From contig NC_057791.1 in the NCBI RefSeq assembly GCF_014905175.1, forward strand, positions 12,652,177 to 12,716,176: a stretch of DNA of 64,000 nucleotides, read 5' to 3'. Shown here piece by piece: positions 12,638-24,091 of the stretch; the first letter of the stretch is position 1; each line of letters begins with the position of its first letter. The notes beneath the pieces are model-generated. The model was not told the DNA's origin. It ran no database searches and saw only the letters and a program-made list of their open reading frames with translations. Source of the DNA: Aphidius gifuensis (taxonomy: Eukaryota > Arthropoda > Insecta > Hymenoptera > Braconidae). The position numbers were made by a program, and so were the translations under genes.

Positions 12638-13619
12638 TCTGGTGAAAATAATTTGACGGATTATGTCATAATATGAGATAATATGCCATAAAATGACAGG
12701 AAAATTAGGGCATATTATGACATAATCTGACATCTTCTGTCATTTTTGTTTCTCAGAATTTGTCGGAAAATGCCGGAAATTCTAAAGTTATTTGGCATAT
12801 CTATGGCATATTATGTCATAATCTGCCAACTTTTTATGGCATGTCATGCCATAATAGGACATAATTCGCCAACTTTTTATAGCATTTTATGGCATCCGCA
12901 GAATTCCTGACATTTATTGAACATAATTATTTACGTATTTTTCATTTTCACTCCTGGTGAAAATATTTCTCCGAATTTCTCCGCGATTACTCCGAATTTC
13001 TCCGCGATTACTCCGAATTTCTCCTAAATTGACCCATGCGGAGAAATGAGTGGAAAAATTTCTCTTCGTCGTTGATTTTAAAAAAAATTTCTCAGCAGTA
13101 AATTTTTTTTTCACACGGTTGAAGAAATGATATACCTGAGGTACTTGGTCTATAAAACTCCCGTGATCGTTTCATTAAATTGATAAATGTGGGGAAATGA
13201 GTAAAAAAATTTCCCCCCGTCGTTGATTTCGGAAGAATTTCTCTGCGGTAAAATTTTTTTCTACACACCTTTCTCCGCGTATTATTATCGCGGAGAAATA
13301 TTTCCGAACGTTTTTCCACCCAAGTCGATTCGGAAAAAATTCGTAGAAAACAACGACGTAATCAAGGAAAAAACATGATTTTCTAAAGAAATTATTATCA
13401 AAACGATTTCGCTAACATCCAAAAAATATGACAGAATATGCCATTTTCTGGGAAATGAATTTGGTCGGAATATGGCATATGCTGACATAATTCTTGAATG
13501 CCAGAATATGCCATTTTCTGGCAAATGAATTTTGTCGGAATAAATTCTCAGGAAATAACCAAAAAACGGTTTAATCTGGAGAAAGCCGGAGTAATGTCAG
13601 AAAAAGATTTCCACCAGGG
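12638..13619. mobile_element. CTGGTGAAAA-ended repeat carrying minisatellites
   Basis: Begins CTCTGGTGAAAATA and ends TTTCCACCAGGG, with another CTCCTGGTGAAAATA start at 12951. Inside are short repeats of GGCATATTATG/GACATAATCTG type and CTCCGAATTTCTCCGCGATTA. The same kind of termini bound a different minisatellite at 58768-59903. Small open frames here are just translations of the repeats. Confidence 0.5.
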
Positions 13620-13789
13620 AAGGCAATAAGTCAATATTTGTGCTGTCACAGCGCTTTGTTACCTCGTCTTCGTTATAATAGATTTTTGCTTAAAAAAATC
13701 CGAAAAAGGTCTACCTTAAAAAATATTTCTCTGTTACCACAAATTGAGAGTAAATTTGTGCATTATTCTTGGTTTGTTGTTGTAGCGAT

Positions 13790-14034
13790 ATAGATAGCTA
13801 CACAGTATAGGTATGCCGTATAAGTATAGTGCCGCCATCTACTAATGTATGATTGTGTGCGTGTAAATGTGTGTGGAGAGAGCATCGGAGAGAGAGCCGT
13901 CTGGATGGAGACTCACTTGGTTTTGTGCCGGTGCGCAATAAACTCACCACCAAATAAAGTAGCCCACAACACATATCAAATTTCCCAGTATTCAAAATTA
14001 ATATTCAATAAAAGTTCAAACTGTTTTCAACAAT
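13790..14034 (+). mobile_element. Probable Ty1/copia LTR fragment
   Basis: Features of an LTR 3' portion: a GAGAGAGAGCC-rich segment, AATAAA twice (13939 and 14009) and the end TTTTCAACA followed by ATTG, as at LTR-to-primer-site joints of copia elements. The same TTTTCAACAATT string occurs at 25935-25946 in the short LTR piece after the copia element. The matching 5' end (TGTTGGAAATG) was not found here. Confidence 0.35.
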
Positions 14035-15070
14035 TGATTTGTGTTTACACAAATCAATATCATACTGAAGAATAATTGTAAATTAAACAATATTCATAAA
14101 TTGTGTAATCTGGAGAGTTCCACGTACCATCACTTGGAAAAGCCATTACATACAACGTTGGTGTCATTTGGCCATATATACAGTGTAAATCAAGGACGGA
14201 GTCCTGTACGTGGTGAATTCCACCGCAATTGCACACTAATATCACCAATTTCATCATCTTTGGACTAAAGGCTATATCAATATCAAAAACATCATCATCT
14301 GTAATTACAAGTATAAACCAACATCATCAGCTGTACACATAACTTGGCCTGATAAGCCAAAGTTTCTATCATCATCATCATCATCAAGAATTTTTCAGGT
14401 TTTAAAAAACAATAATTCTGTATGGGTATGTGTGTGTGTGTGTGTGTGAATGAGATAGGGTAAATCGTATCATGAATAAACCTTATTAATTTGATATTTA
14501 AAAAATAAATTTGTGTATAATATTCTGTTTGACCTCAATCATCATTTCAGGTTTTATTTTAATTTATCGTCAACTTGAAATTAAATTAATATTTTCTTTT
14601 TTATTTCGAATATTTTGCACGTAAAATTTGAATTTATTTGAAAATTAAAAAATTACAAATTCCAAATTTTACATTTTTTTATTTGCTGAACATGTAGTCA
14701 GCATTTTTAGAATTATTAATCTCATTCAAGGACAGCTGATGAATAAAATTTATTCGTCAGCTGAAAAACAAAAAACATCTTGAGTACTTGCATTGAAGCT
14801 TTTGACACCACCAAGTTTATGCAATCTGAGACTGAAAAAAATGACCACCTTCTGATGAAATCAATTCATCAGCTGAAACAACCGTTGAAATTTTGTATGC
14901 AACAAATAAATAATTTTTTTCGTATATTTCATTCAAATAATATTTATCTAATATATGTATATATTTTTTTTTCACATCTAATTTTTCGATTCATTAATAA
15001 AAAAAAAAGTAACGATACTTAAAATAAAATAAATAAATAAAAAAAAAATTAATTAATTAATAATAAATTA
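14035..15070. other. Unassigned AT-rich sequence with a (GT)n microsatellite
   Basis: A GT dinucleotide run lies at 14427-14448. CAGCTGATGAATAAA and TTCATCAGCTGAAACA type phrases recur at about 14735-14880. No gene or clear element boundary could be supported. Confidence 0.35.
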
Positions 15071-15321
15071 GTATATTTCGTTACAAGTGCCCACTCAGAG
15101 AGTGTGCTCTCAACGAATTCGGAGGGGCAAGCACGAGCCTTGGCGAGTGTTTCCCCTCCAAATGAGTTGTGAGCGGGCTCTCTGATTGGGCACATGTAAC
15201 GAACCATATTTTATGTTACTAGGGACAGTGGTAATAATGTGTGAATTTCTAAAAAGCGCACTACCCCTCTTACGCTTTGGAAATTCACACATTATTACCA
15301 CTGCCCTTGTAACATAAAATG
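15071..15321. mobile_element. Two-hairpin repeat unit (single copy)
   Basis: One half contains GTGCCCACTCAGAGAGTG to GCTCTCTGATTGGGCAC, inverted; the other half is a hairpin of GTGTGAATTTC and GAAATTCACACATTATTACC. The same unit occurs in reverse orientation as a tandem pair at 41399-41905. Confidence 0.75.
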
Positions 15322-15406
15322 ATTTAGAATTTAGAATTTAGAATTAATAAATTGCTGAATTGTATATTTTATAACTACAAGAACTAGGTTTTTTTATCAA
15401 AATTTT

Positions 15407-15740
15407 TTATTCCTTCTCTTTTCTCAGCTGATGATCCAATTCTATGAGCAAGTTGACTTTTTTCTTGATGCTACTGCTGAGGTTGCCGGTTCCTCTTTCC
15501 ACCAACTTTGCTAAATTCTTGGCAGCAATGGGCTGATGTAGTGTCGGTTGCGTCTGCATCTGATGGATTTCCGAAATCAGATACACGACCAGCTGATGGT
15601 ACATCTGTCTCAGGTAGTACTGGTGTTTCAGATTTAAATGCCGGCGATACTGGTGGTTTTCTCGGAATTGCTCCGCTTATCTCCGATTTTTCCCGGTCAT
15701 TAATTTGATTCATTACGCTGTACTCCGATTTTCTCCGCAT
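15407..15740 (-). pseudogene. Unknown frameshifted reading frame
   Basis: On the minus strand an open frame starts at 15740 (MRRKSEYSVMNQINDREKSE) and a second overlapping frame ends at 15407 with SIKKKVNLLIELDHQLRKEK. Both have coding-like composition and overlap at 15471-15604, as expected for a single protein with a frameshift. I do not recognise the family; a gag-like or transposon accessory protein is possible. Confidence 0.3.
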
Positions 15741-15850
15741 TTGAACAAAAAAAAAATTTTAATAAAAAAAAACCCCGAGTTCATGTAATTGTAATACATA
15801 CAATTCAGCAATTTACAGATACAGATTAATATAAATTATTTATTAAATAT

Positions 15851-17270
15851 ACACTGTGAAAAATTATTTCTGATATTTAGAAATAAACTTCTTGGCAAAA
15901 TACTTTTTGAAAAAAGAAATAAAATATTTAATAAAAATAATAATTGTTTTGTTAAAAGAAACGAAAAATCTTGAATTAAACAAAATTTGTTTATATTCAT
16001 CAGACAACGTTTTGTAACAAACGATAGATGGTATGTGTCAAGAAAAAAACTTCTAAACGTCAACTATTGTTACTCCTTGACACTAACACTATGATGATTG
16101 TTATAATAGATAAGCTTCTTGTTTCAAACGTTAGAGGGACAGCAACAAGAAATAAACTGCTAAATTTTTGCTACTAGCTGTTTGATACAAACAGTATGAG
16201 GTTTTTTATTACAGACTAACTTTTTGTTTCAAACGATTGATGACTTTTGGCAAGAAATAAACTCTTAAAAATATGCCTCAATATGGCTTTGAAATAAAGA
16301 AATGGATTCTTCTTATATAAGGTATATCGTTTGAAACAAATCAACTTTAGTTTAATTCAAATAATTAAAAGTTTAATAATTTCTTAAATTAATTTAAAAA
16401 AAAATTATTTAAAAATAAATTTATTTTTGTTTATTATTTAATATTTATTTTTTATTATTCATTTTTTTTTTTATTTGTTGTTTGAAGTTAATTCTTTCAC
16501 TTTGGCCGACGAAGTCCAGCTTCGAACTCACGATCCCCGAGTGAGAGGCGGATACCTTGACCGCTGCGCCACGACGACGCTCAAGTAAAGACGACGTTTT
16601 TTTCATCTATTTAAAAAGCTTATTAGACACAGATATATTTTTTTTTTTTTCATGCTACATTTCATATTTAAATACGGAAAAAAATACTTTTATTGTTTTT
16701 TTCAAAATTAATTTACAATTTTATTAAACTTTTAATTATTTGAATTAAACTAAAGTTGATTTGTTTCAAACGATATACCTTATATAAGAAGAATCCATTT
16801 CTTTATTTCAAAGCCATATTGAGGCATATTTTTAGGAGTTTATTTCTTGCCAAAAGTCATCAATCGTTTGAAACAAAAAGTTAGTCTGTAATAAAAAACC
16901 TCATAATGTTTGTATCAAACAGCTAGTAGCAAAAATTTAGCAGTTTATTTCTTGTTGATGTCCCTCTAACGTTTGAAACAAGAAGCTTATCTATCATAAC
17001 AATCATCATAGTGTTAGTGTCAAGGAGTACCAATGGTTGACGTTTAGAAGTTTTTTTCTTGACACATACTATCTATCGTTTGTTACAAAACGTTGTCTGA
17101 TGGATATAAACAAATTTTGTTTAATTCAAGATTTTTTGTTTCTTTTAACAAAACAATTATTATTTTTATTAAATATTTTATTTCTTTTTTCAAAAAGTAT
17201 TTTGCCAAGAAGTTTATTCCTACCGTCAAGAAATATTCTTCTTTTTTTCATCAAAAAATTTTCTCAGTGT
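15851..17270. mobile_element. Long foldback element with about 520-bp arms
   Basis: The left arm (about 15851-16377) and right arm (about 16723-17270) are inverted copies; ends read ACACTGTGAAAAATT and AATTTTCTCAGTGT. Open frames that begin MTFRSFFLDTY occur in both arms only because the arms are copies of each other; there is no sign of a real gene. The loop of about 345 bp carries a tRNA-like sequence. Confidence 0.85.
16508..16582 (-). repeat. tRNA-like (SINE head) in the foldback loop
   Basis: On the minus strand GTGGCGCAGCGGTCAAGG resembles an A box and GTGAGTTCGAAGC a B box, with CCGCCTCTCACTCGGGGATC between them. Acceptor arms do not pair well, so a tRNA-derived SINE piece is more likely than a working tRNA gene. 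Confidence 0.45.
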
Positions 17271-17329
17271 AATACCAAAGAAACTAGTAATAAAACTCAC
17301 CCTCTTACAAAAACAACCTACTCACAATA

Positions 17330-18130
17330 CTTCAATCATAAATCAAATTTCACGTTCATTCAATCCCGTACAGATGTATGTTACTTTTGTTATGAAAATC
17401 AAGATAACACTACAGAAAATAAGAAATTAATTGATTATAAAAATAATATAAAAAAACATAAAGAATTCTAATGATAAATTACAAGGAGCTTTATGCATTG
17501 AATTTGATTTTGGACAAAATTTGCCACTGCATAAAATCCTTGTATCAGAAAAATTTTAAAAACGACTGCTTTAGCTTCATTTTTTTAATATCAATGTATT
17601 TAATAATGACAAAAATAGTTATATGTATGTATTTATGGAGGGTAATTTTAAAAAAGGTGGAAACACCATATGCAATCATTTATATGATACGATAACCAAA
17701 GAATTATATTTAATTCTTCCCGTATACTAGGAAGGGTAAACTATGTTGAAAATTTATGAAAAAATAATGAGTTCTCTTTTTGACAGAAATGCAAATATTG
17801 GGCGATTCAAATGTAAATCTCACAAAATTAAGCCTAAATACTTTCCATAACGCCCAACAACACTACAACGGTCTGGTGAATTACTTCAGACTGAAAAAGG
17901 GAAGGCAACGCTTAATTATGATGATGGCAAAGAAGGCTCTGAAATGACAGTAAAGGTACTAATAATAAATAAACTAACAATAAAAATAATTGTGACAAAA
18001 AAAAATTTGGCCAAAAAATCTAAAAATATCAGAGGTCTGTCAATTACATATTGATGGAAAGAAGAACCACTGAAGCGTATTAAGATTTTTTCGATTACGT
18101 TTCTAATGAATTAGCTCCGGAACTGAAAAA
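17330..18130 (+). pseudogene. Decayed transposon-type ORF
   Basis: Fragments in changing frames match, by recall, a widespread insect transposon-linked protein: RTDVCYFCYENQDNTTEN (about 17365-17420, a Cys-x2-Cys element) followed by EFDFGQNLPLHKILVSEKF at about 17499-17555, which corresponds to the FDF-QNLPLP motif of that family, and then VFMEGNFKKGGNT near 17630. Stops and frameshifts separate the pieces. The superfamily name cannot be given with certainty. Confidence 0.45.
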
Positions 18131-18896
18131 TTTGAAGGTACAAGCTTACATGGATTTCAAAGTCACCGTCCATAATTCTATGCGAAAATTTCACTATGAT
18201 TTGTTTATTGTAGCACGCACATTTCGATTATTTACGGAAAAAATCCGGAAAAATTTTTTCCATCAGGGGGATCTTAAAGTTGTGTCTTTATTTATCCATA
18301 GCTTTAATTTAATTAAACGCTGTCATTAGTTCAACATATGACGCTAGAGGACTTGACTCCAAAAAAAATTACGAAGAATTGTTAAACAGTTCCATTGCGA
18401 GAGATCATGTTCAACATATAACACGTCCAGTCTAAGACCACTGAGAGCTGTCTGCAATGAATTATCAGGAACAGACGTGTGTCAAGCTGCTTCAGCGTAG
18501 CGATATTAGACACTTCCAAAAATGAAGTCCATTATAAAGAATACAAGAAAATCTGTGACGTATCCAAACATCCATGATTCATCAATAATACTTCTGTATT
18601 TCAGAATTTTTTTTTTCAGTGTAGCTGAAGAAAAAAATGCAGCTGTATATGACAGAATACTGATGTTATTACTGAAAAATTTGCTAATGTCACCGACTAA
18701 TTGGGATCTTAATTTATATCAGTCTTGTGTACGATACTGGCCAAACTGTACACATAGAACTTGATATTCTTTTGCCAAGGTCGTTCGCAATGAGACAGCA
18801 AGGGTTAATATTGACATAATCAACGAAAATAATCAAATTGGTATTCCCAAATTGATATCCTTGACCTTGTTGCCGAGTGATATAATTGTACAAGAA

Positions 18897-19308
18897 TTTA
18901 TCATTGGGGGTTTGAACGAAATGAAATAACAATAACTTTTCAACCATTATTTGATTTTATTCAAAACATTTTTCTTGGCATAATTGGTCCTGAAACAATT
19001 AGTTGTTTAATAAATGGTGAACAACAAAAATTACAACTTGGTTTCTATGAAATATCTGATGAAAAATTGCCTGGTACCATATTAGGCATAAGCATGATTG
19101 ATCCATCAGTATATCAGTACCTTGGTAAGAGTTATAAACAAACATTCAGATTCAATTAATATAAATTTTGTTGGATAATTGACCGTTTTTTAACACTTTT
19201 TTTCCTAGGATACATTGTTGAACTAACAGAAAATACAATGAAAAATATAAATAAAGCTGACGGAGGCAACTCTTTAATTGGTAACCTAAAAATCATTGAA
19301 ATCAATTA
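18897..19308 (+). pseudogene. Unidentified coding-like fragment with one phase-matched intron
   Basis: A frame with coding character (ISCLINGEQQKLQLGFYEI, then GISMIDPSVYQYLG) runs to a good donor CTTG|GTAAGA at 19124/19125; the next acceptor (TTTCCTAG, 19208) continues in phase as YIVELTENTMKNINKADGG. Upstream reading is lost. The family is not recognised. It may be an exon pair of a decayed host gene or of a large mobile element. The 18130-18900 stretch has only short, unplaced open frames. Confidence 0.25.
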
Positions 19309-19869
19309 ATAGAAACAATTACAAGTGATCTGGCGTGGTCTTCCTAGTACAATGATGGTACTCAGAGCACTGGCAAAGCTCAGTGAGTTTTTAAAAAGTC
19401 CCTTCGTAGAAAAAATTTCTTCGTATTTTCTCCGGATTCCTATCGAGACTTTCGGAGATATTTTTCTGGATTTTCTCCGGGTTTTTTTGAGGATTTCCTC
19501 ATTCATTTTTCCCATGTAAACTCATTTCTGTTTTTTTTTGTATATTGATTTTTTTTTATTTTTTTTCTTTATTTGGTTTTTTTAAGCAAAATTTCCGGCA
19601 ATTTTTTTTCCATTTATGAACATTATAATTTTTTTTGTGTGGATTATTTGATTTTTTATATTATTATGATAAAAATGCACTGTTTATCAATTATGAGAGT
19701 TTGGAAAACAACCTTAATCTACACAAAAAAGATTATGATGTTGATGAATAAAAAATAAAAAATGATGTGGCTTTAATCCAACTTTTTTTTTTTTTTTTTA
19801 TTTTAATTAGATTCCGAAATAACTAACAGATAGATCTTTCAAAAACCTACAAAATAAGTCCAATATAAG
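19309..19869. other. AT-rich sequence with TCTCCGG/CGGAGA repeats
   Basis: Short repeats such as TTTTCTCCGGATT and TTTTCTCCGGGTT around 19430-19490 resemble the CTCCG-rich minisatellite at 12960-13290. No gene is supported. Confidence 0.3.
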
Positions 19870-19959
19870 TTATTTTAGTAGAGAATTGTATGAGCTATTC
19901 CATGGTATGTAAAAAAAAAAATTAAAAGAAACTTCAATTTCCATTTTCTTTTCAATTTC

Positions 19960-20118
19960 CCAAGGTAGGAAGTGACGACGGGCACAAGCTTGGGACAAGC
20001 CTGAATACCCGGCTCTCGGGCCTGTGTCAGGCCTGAGACACAAGCCTGTGTCAAGTCTGGAATGTTCACGATGTATTTGCTGGTGTCGGACTAGTGTATC
20101 GGGCTTGACACCGGCTTG
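19960..20118. repeat. Short tandem repeat of a GACACAAGCCTG-like unit
   Basis: GGCCTGTGTCAGGCCTGAGACACAAG and further CTTGTGTC/GACACAAG copies lie in this stretch, and related CGGGCTTGACAC sequence recurs at 20517-20530. The repeat brackets a tRNA-like sequence and abuts the start of the copia fragment. Confidence 0.4.
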
Positions 20119-20234
20119 CAAAAAAAATTATAAAAAAAATATAAATGAACAATTATTATTAATTTATTAAGTTGACATTATTATTTTTTACGCAATACAA
20201 TTTGAATTAACGATATTTATATGAACGAAAATAA

Positions 20235-20306
20235 ACGGCGTAACGGGGGATCGATCCTAGGTCTCTCACGTGGAACTCCAATGCTCTATCAAGTCAACCA
20301 CCGGGG
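20235..20306 (-). repeat. tRNA-like (SINE head) sequence
   Basis: The minus strand reads CCGGTGGTTGACTTGATAGAGCA, then CACGTGAGAGACC, then GGATCGATCCCCCG, i.e. D-arm-like, anticodon-arm-like and B-box-like blocks in tRNA order over 72 nt. Imperfect arms and the repeat setting favour a SINE or tRNA pseudogene. Confidence 0.45.
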
Positions 20307-20539
20307 TATTCATGAAAAAGTCAGTCAAAATTTTTTATATGAATGAATTTATTCGAGAGTCAATTCACAGTCCTTGTAAAAGCCTGGCACGATAGTCAAA
20401 ACCTAATGATTGTTATTTAAAATTTCTATTTACAATTTATAGATCTGATTAGTATAATTTTTTTTCTTTTTAATTGAATATATGCACAAGTCAAGTCCCG
20501 TGTGAGGCTTGGTAAAACGGGCTTGACACAAATCAGTGT

Positions 20540-21200
20540 CTATGAAAATAAGGGTGAGACATCACTGCATTTACTAAATCAAAAGTGGTACTCTCCTAAA
20601 AGAAATGAGACAGATTCTATGACTGTACACATTGCTAAAGGGCAAGAGTTGGCCCACAAAATAAGAGAGCTTGGTGGAACTATCACTGAATCGATGATAA
20701 TGACCAACATCTTACTCAGCCTGCCACTCGAACTTGAAAATTTTTGTACCTAATGGGAATCAACCGCAGCGTCTGAGCGCACTCTAACAAATCTTGCTGC
20801 CAGACTTGTAGTTGCAGAAGAACGACTAAATCGTCGTCGAGAAGATCAGACTGGTGAAGCACTTGTAGCCTGAAGACAAAACTATTCAAAAAATAATCAA
20901 ACACCAGCTCCTCCTCACCAAAAAGAAAACAATAATGGTAGAAAACCATATTGAAATTATTGCAAAAAACCAGGACACTGGATTCAGGTATGTCAACCGA
21001 GAAATAAAAATAATACCAGAAGAAATCAAAGTGAATCAACATCAAGACAAAACGGTTCCAAATCTGATAAACCAACTGCTGGTGCATTCCTTCAAGAAGT
21101 GATCCTTGCAGCTGGACAACCTGATGACTTGAGGAACATGTGGTGTTGTGACACTGGTGCAACTAACCACATGTCTGGACGTCGAGATTGGTTTAACGAG
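20540..21200 (+). pseudogene. Copia gag and protease remnant
   Basis: Gag-like text (SMTVHIAKGQELAHKIRELG, then SLPLELENF) ends at a stop near 20752 and resumes in the same sense (LTNLAARLVVAEERLNRR). A CCHC-type knuckle follows (NYCKKPGHWIQVC, first Cys position altered), then the aspartic protease motif WCCDTGATNHMS at about 21138-21173. Multiple stops make it non-functional. Confidence 0.75.
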
Positions 21201-21233
21201 CTGGTGGAGCTTCCACAAGCCATTCTCATTTGA

Positions 21234-22629
21234 GTGGGAGATGGAGCAATATTAAAAGCTAAGTATCATGGTCACTTAAATATCCTTGCTTACAATGGCC
21301 AAAAATGGCGAAGAAGATATCTACATAATGTACTTTATATTCCTAATCTAAAATATAATCTGTTTTCCATGAACTCAATTGCAGAGAAAGGCTTCAAAAT
21401 CAGCTCCACTGATACTGGTATGGTGATAACAAAAGACAATGAGATAACAGCCATGGTGAAACCACAAAACAAACTGTACGTCATGAAGTTTAAGATGGTA
21501 CCATCAACAAATTCACATTCAGCTGCTGGCCAAGCTTTGGTCAGTAATGAACAACATGTTGATTTGATGTCCTGGCATGAACGTCTTGCTCACCAAAACA
21601 TCAACCAGGTTAAACAAATATTAAAATCTCATGGTACAAATCCTGGTAATCAACAGATTGAGTGTAGAGCCTGCATACTTGGTAAAATGCATCGAGTATC
21701 ACATGAATCAAGTGGTACAAAAACAACCAAAATTGGTCAGCTCATTCACACTGATGTCTGTGGTGAAATACCTGATCCATCACTGAATAACTTAAGGTAC
21801 TTCTTGCTTTTTAAAGACGACTACTCACATTATCGTCATGTCTCATTCCTAAAAGCAAAAAGCGAAGTATTCAACTGTTTCAAAAATTACCTGATCAGGG
21901 TTAAAAATGAAACAAACAAAGACATCAACATGGTACGCTCAGATAATGGCAAAGAGTTTATTAATCAACAGATGTCTGCAATCACTTTTGAAAAAGGAAT
22001 AAAACATTAGAAAACACTTGCTTATACACCTGAACAAAATGGTAAGGTGGAAAGAGTCAATAGAACAATTGTCGAAGCAGCAAGAACAGTGCTTCATATC
22101 CATATTCTTCCCATGACTCTCTGGGTTGAAGCTGTGAATACAGTGGTCTATATCTTGAACAGAAGTGGTACAAGTTCAGTGGGAGATTAAATCCCATATG
22201 AACTATGGAACAATAGAAAACCAGATATCAACCACTTCAAGATATTTAGCACTGAAGTAATGGTACACATTCCAAAAGAAAAAAGAAAGAAATTGAATAT
22301 CAAAGCAGAATCTGGTATCATGGTTGGTTACAGTGAGGATGTAAAAGGGTATCGTATTTGGTTTCCTGATAGGAACAAAATTGAAATTCATTGTGATGTT
22401 AAATTCTTAAAAACAGACAATGATGAGGTAGTTGTAAAATTTAATCCATTAGCTGCAACAGATGTTAATACTCAATATACTATAATAAATAATGGTATAA
22501 AAAGCGAAAATACTCAAACTACTCAGCCTCAAGATGCTGATACCAAAGCATCAGAAATTGATAAAGTTGATGACACAAGTAAAACAGAACCAACACCAAC
22601 TAGCCAGCAAGAACTGATTGATGATGAAT
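21234..22629 (+). pseudogene. Copia integrase region remnant
   Basis: Contains the GAG-pre-integrase zinc motif (MSWHERLAHQNINQVKQIL followed by CRACILGKMHRVSH) and integrase core strings IHTDVCGEIPDPS and VRSDNGKEFIN (first and second catalytic Asp). A stop at 22007-22009 breaks the core before the expected third acidic residue; matching text continues after it (TPEQNGKVERVNRTIVEAAR). The frame 22260-22631 is the downstream integrase tail and ends at TAG created by the MITE insertion. Confidence 0.8.
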
Positions 22630-23953
22630 AGGGCAGGGAACTTGCCGTACGCGGGAGTGTAATATTGTTGCAATATTCCAAATTTAAAAATTTATTTGAA
22701 TAAAAATTGACTGCGATTGATATGTTCATGTAGGTATATCGATATTAGTCGATACAAAAGAGAAAGTCGATTTATGGTTATAAATAAATATGTGTGGATC
22801 GACTTTTATCTGATTTTATTTTTTTTGTCTATGATGGGGTTGGGATATCCTCGTAATTTTTTTTTTCAATAAATTGTTTAAGATCTGAGCGAAATTGAAA
22901 AAAAAAATGGGGATTTTTAAAATAGTCAAAGGTAGAGGGTGATGCTATCAGAGTTGAGCTATCCTCGTTTTATTCGATTGATTAGAATAGAAGATAATTT
23001 AGGAAAAAAATTAAATTTTGGGTGGATTTTAACTGTTTTTATTTTTTTTGACTAGGATAGAGTTGAGCTATTCTCGTAATTTTTTTTTTATTCGATTGAT
23101 TAGAATAGAAGATAATTTAGGAAAAAAATTGTGGATTTTCAGAATGGTCAAAGGGAGGAGGATAGCTCAACTCTATCATAGTTAAAAAAAATAAAAACAG
23201 TTAAAATCCACCCTCTACCCCCCTTTGACCATTCTAAAAATTCCCAATTTTTTTCCTAAATTATCTTCTATTCTAATCAATCGAATAAAAAAAAAATTAC
23301 GAGGATAGCTCAACTCTATCATAGTTAAAAAAAATAAAAACAGTTAAAATCCACCCTCTACCCCCCTTTGACCATTCTAAAAATCCACAATTTTTTTCCT
23401 AAATTATCTTCTATTCTAATCAATCGAATAAAAAAAAAATTACGAGGATAGCTCAACTCTATCCTAGTCAAAAAAAATAAAAACAGTTAAAATCCACCCT
23501 CTACCCCCCTTGACCATTCTAAGAATTCCCAATTTTTTTCCTAAATTATCTTCTATTCCTAATCAATCGAATAAAAAAAAATTTACGAGGATAGCTCAAC
23601 TCTATCATAGTTAAAAAAAATAAAAACAGTCAAAATCCACCCTCTACCCCCCTTTGACTATTTTAAAAATCCCCATTTTTTTTTTCAATTTCGCTCAGAT
23701 CTTAAACAATTTATTGAAAAAAAAAATTACGAGGATATCCCAACCCCATCATAGACAAAAAAAATAAAATCAGATAAAAGTCGATCCACACATATTTATT
23801 TATAACCATAAATCGACTTTCTCTTTTGTATCGACTAATATCGATATACCTACATGAACATATCAATCGCAGTCAATTTTTATTCAAATAAATTTTTAAA
23901 TTTGGAATATTGCAACAATATTACACTCCCGCGTACGGCAAGTTCCCTGCCCT
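22630..23953. mobile_element. MITE with tandem-repeat core inserted in the copia element
   Basis: Ends are AGGGCAGGGAACTTGCCG and its reverse complement; the inverted arms run for roughly 290 bp. Between them a unit of about 140 bp, with ACGAGGATAGCTCAACTCTA and CCACCCTCTACCCCCC, is repeated about four times. No coding region. A clean target-site duplication was not found, although the copia text continues on both sides. Confidence 0.85.
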
Positions 23954-24091
23954 AATGATGATTAACTCAGTTCTGACAGTAGAACGATTGACTCCACTGA
24001 TGGTTGCAAATGCCAAGCTGTGGTGCGTCTTCATCCACCAGAAAAACTAGTAAACTGAGTCTCCTGTGATTCATGTCTTGACTGGTTTCAT

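Noticed and set aside
12914..13524. Three minus-strand open frames of 66-79 codons
   Set aside because: They follow short CTCCG/CGGAG and GGCATATT repeats and lack any domain signature.
16508..16582. Functional tRNA gene
   Set aside because: The B box is fair but the acceptor arm does not pair and the sequence lies in a foldback loop; a SINE remnant is more likely.
17037..17471. 144-codon open frame beginning MTFRSFFLDTY
   Set aside because: Most of it is the right arm of the foldback element, and the same text occurs inverted in the left arm. Only its last third belongs to a decayed transposon ORF.
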